Origin: Immundisolibacteraceae bacterium | GTDB lineage: Bacteria > Pseudomonadota > Gammaproteobacteria > Immundisolibacterales > Immundisolibacteraceae | Direction of reading: 5' to 3' | DNA: 5,982 bases | NCBI GenBank assembly: GCA_019090185.1 | Contig: JAHRWJ010000104.1 | Span: 1-5,982 of the forward strand | Shown here: one piece after another, positions 4,966 to 5,982 of the stretch | Layout: each line of letters begins with the position of its first letter | How positions within the stretch are numbered: the first letter of the stretch is position 1 | Program-made: the position numbers and the translations under genes | Notes under the pieces: model-generated | The model's database searches: none | Told to the model about the DNA's origin: nothing | What the model saw: only the letters and a program-made list of their open reading frames with translations

Positions 4966-5982
4966 TTAGGATGCTCTCTCATCAATAATTGCTACTTGCA
5001 GCTGAGCCAGGTGAACCGCTAAATCGACCATTCGGTTGGCAAAGCCCCATTCGTTGTCATACCAGGCACAAATCTTAACCAGATCACCGTTTACTTCTGT
5101 AAGCGAGGTGTCAATGATTGCCGACGCTGACTGTGAAACGAAATCTGATGACACCAATGGTTCCTGACAACACTCTATTAGCCCGGCTGATGCACCTGCC
5201 GCCGCATCAATAAAAATTTGATTGACTGCATTGACAGTCGTCTTTCGGGACGAGGTAAAGGTGAAATCCAGCAGTGAAACGCTCTGCGTCGGCACCCGAA
5301 CAGAAAAGCCAGTCAATTTACCTGCAAGCTCTGGAATAACAGCGCCAAGCGCTTGCGCCGCACCCGTGGCTGTTGGAATGATCGCCTGGCCCGCGGCACG
5401 CGCACGACGTAAATCAGGATGAAACTGATCCTGCAGTGATTGATCGTTTGTATAGCAGTGGATGGTCGTCACCATGCCCTGCTTGATGCCAACGCTGCGC
5501 AGCATCAATTGTGCAACCAGAGCCAGGCAATTAGTTGTGCAGGAACCGTTTGAGATAATTACCTCGCCCGGCTGCAGTTGGTTATGGTTAACCCCATAGA
5601 CAACGGTACGATCAGCCCCCACTGCCGGCGCAGAGACCAGCACTTTCTTAGCACCGGCCCGAAGGTGGGCCCTGGATTGTTCTGCACTGGCAAAACGGCC
5701 ACTAGACTCCAGTACCAGATCTACACCCAACTCCTGCCACGGCAGCTGCTCAGGATCGGCCTGTTGTAACCAGAGCAGGCTATGCTGATCAATCATCAAC
5801 TGATTATCGCGGGCAGCGATAGAGGCGGCAAATCGCCCATGATTAGAGTCAAACTTAAGCAGATGAGCCGCCGCATCTGCCGGATATAGGTCGTTGACAG
5901 CTACAATTTCCAGTGGGGTCTGCTGGCTCAGCTGCTGACGCTGCCACCAGGCTCGGAAAAAAGATCGGCCAATCCGGCCGAA
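4966..5982 (-). CDS. gap: Glyceraldehyde-3-phosphate dehydrogenase family (GAPDH/Epd), N-terminus cut by window edge
   Basis: The frame is open to the right edge, with 338 residues visible. It begins in the Rossmann motif FGRIGR, so only about ten N-terminal residues are missing. VNDL at the end of beta-2 is the NAD-binding acidic site. The catalytic Cys148 sits in SCTTNC and His175 in TTIH, 27 residues apart as in Cys149/His176 of GAPDH. Substrate-site motifs YTNDQ, HPDLRRARAA, IPTATGAA and RVPT, and the C-terminal WYDNEWGFANRM, are present. IPTATGAA and YTNDQ favour true GAPDH, which oxidises glyceraldehyde-3-phosphate to 1,3-bisphosphoglycerate with NAD and phosphate. LPWQELGVD, VVYGVNHNQL and EWGFANRM resemble erythrose-4-phosphate dehydrogenase (Epd), which also sits before pgk in many gammaproteobacteria. 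GAPDH is favoured, but the split is not certain. It is co-transcribed with pgk, with 2 nt between the genes. Confidence 0.93.
   Translation of the reverse strand, partial: FGRIGRSFFRAWWQRQQLSQQTPLEIVAVNDLYPADAAAHLLKFDSNHGRFAASIAARDNQLMIDQHSLLWLQQADPEQLPWQELGVDLVLESSGRFASAEQSRAHLRAGAKKVLVSAPAVGADRTVVYGVNHNQLQPGEVIISNGSCTTNCLALVAQLMLRSVGIKQGMVTTIHCYTNDQSLQDQFHPDLRRARAAGQAIIPTATGAAQALGAVIPELAGKLTGFSVRVPTQSVSLLDFTFTSSRKTTVNAVNQIFIDAAAGASAGLIECCQEPLVSSDFVSQSASAIIDTSLTEVNGDLVKICAWYDNEWGFANRMVDLAVHLAQLQVAIIDERAS

Noticed and set aside
5797..5799. TTG at 5799 as the start of the GAPDH-family gene
   Set aside because: The frame continues upstream for 61 more codons to the window edge and encodes FGRIGR and VNDL, conserved N-terminal parts of the GAPDH fold. 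The true start therefore lies outside the window.
1..5982. CRISPR array, insertion sequence, tRNA or rRNA
   Set aside because: I read the gaps on both strands and found no regularly spaced repeats, terminal inverted repeats with transposase, or tRNA/rRNA-like segments.

Overview
The window looks like chromosomal DNA of a Gram-negative bacterium, most likely a gammaproteobacterium of moderate G+C. The reasons are the gap-pgk gene pair with gammaproteobacterial-type PGK and GAPDH/Epd sequences, the Sec-exported DUF1329 proteins, and ordinary Shine-Dalgarno and sigma70-like signals. DUF1329 proteins next to a short-chain dehydrogenase resemble accessory catabolic loci of marine or environmental gammaproteobacteria, but that placement is inference. 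No mobile element, CRISPR array, tRNA or rRNA is visible.

All five genes lie on the minus strand, so transcription runs from high to low coordinates. At the right edge is a GAPDH-family gene (4966-5982) that lacks only its extreme N-terminus. It is followed after 2 nt by pgk (3788-4963), which appears to start at TTG. Together they form the lower-glycolysis/gluconeogenesis pair that interconverts glyceraldehyde-3-phosphate and 3-phosphoglycerate. A weak terminator (3721-3757) and a good promoter (3694-3722) separate them from a classical SDR oxidoreductase (2841-3632).

A 398-nt gene-free interval (2443-2840) then carries a probable promoter with an adjacent 26-bp dyad, a 12-bp perfect palindrome and a leader hairpin with an ACGGA loop. 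These precede a 479-aa exported DUF1329 protein (1003-2442), which ends at a strong GC-rich terminator (947-984). After a second long leader region (609-946) comes a second DUF1329 gene (1-608), cut by the left edge. Over the shared 176 mature residues the two DUF1329 proteins align without gaps at about 75% identity by hand count, so they are tandem paralogues.

The most notable signal is the leader of the left-hand DUF1329 gene. It contains a terminator-like hairpin plus U-tract 38 nt before the start codon. An upstream segment is complementary to the terminator's 5' arm over 8 nt and would close a junction around another 41-nt hairpin. This is the architecture of a transcription attenuator or riboswitch. 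I do not recognise it as a known class.
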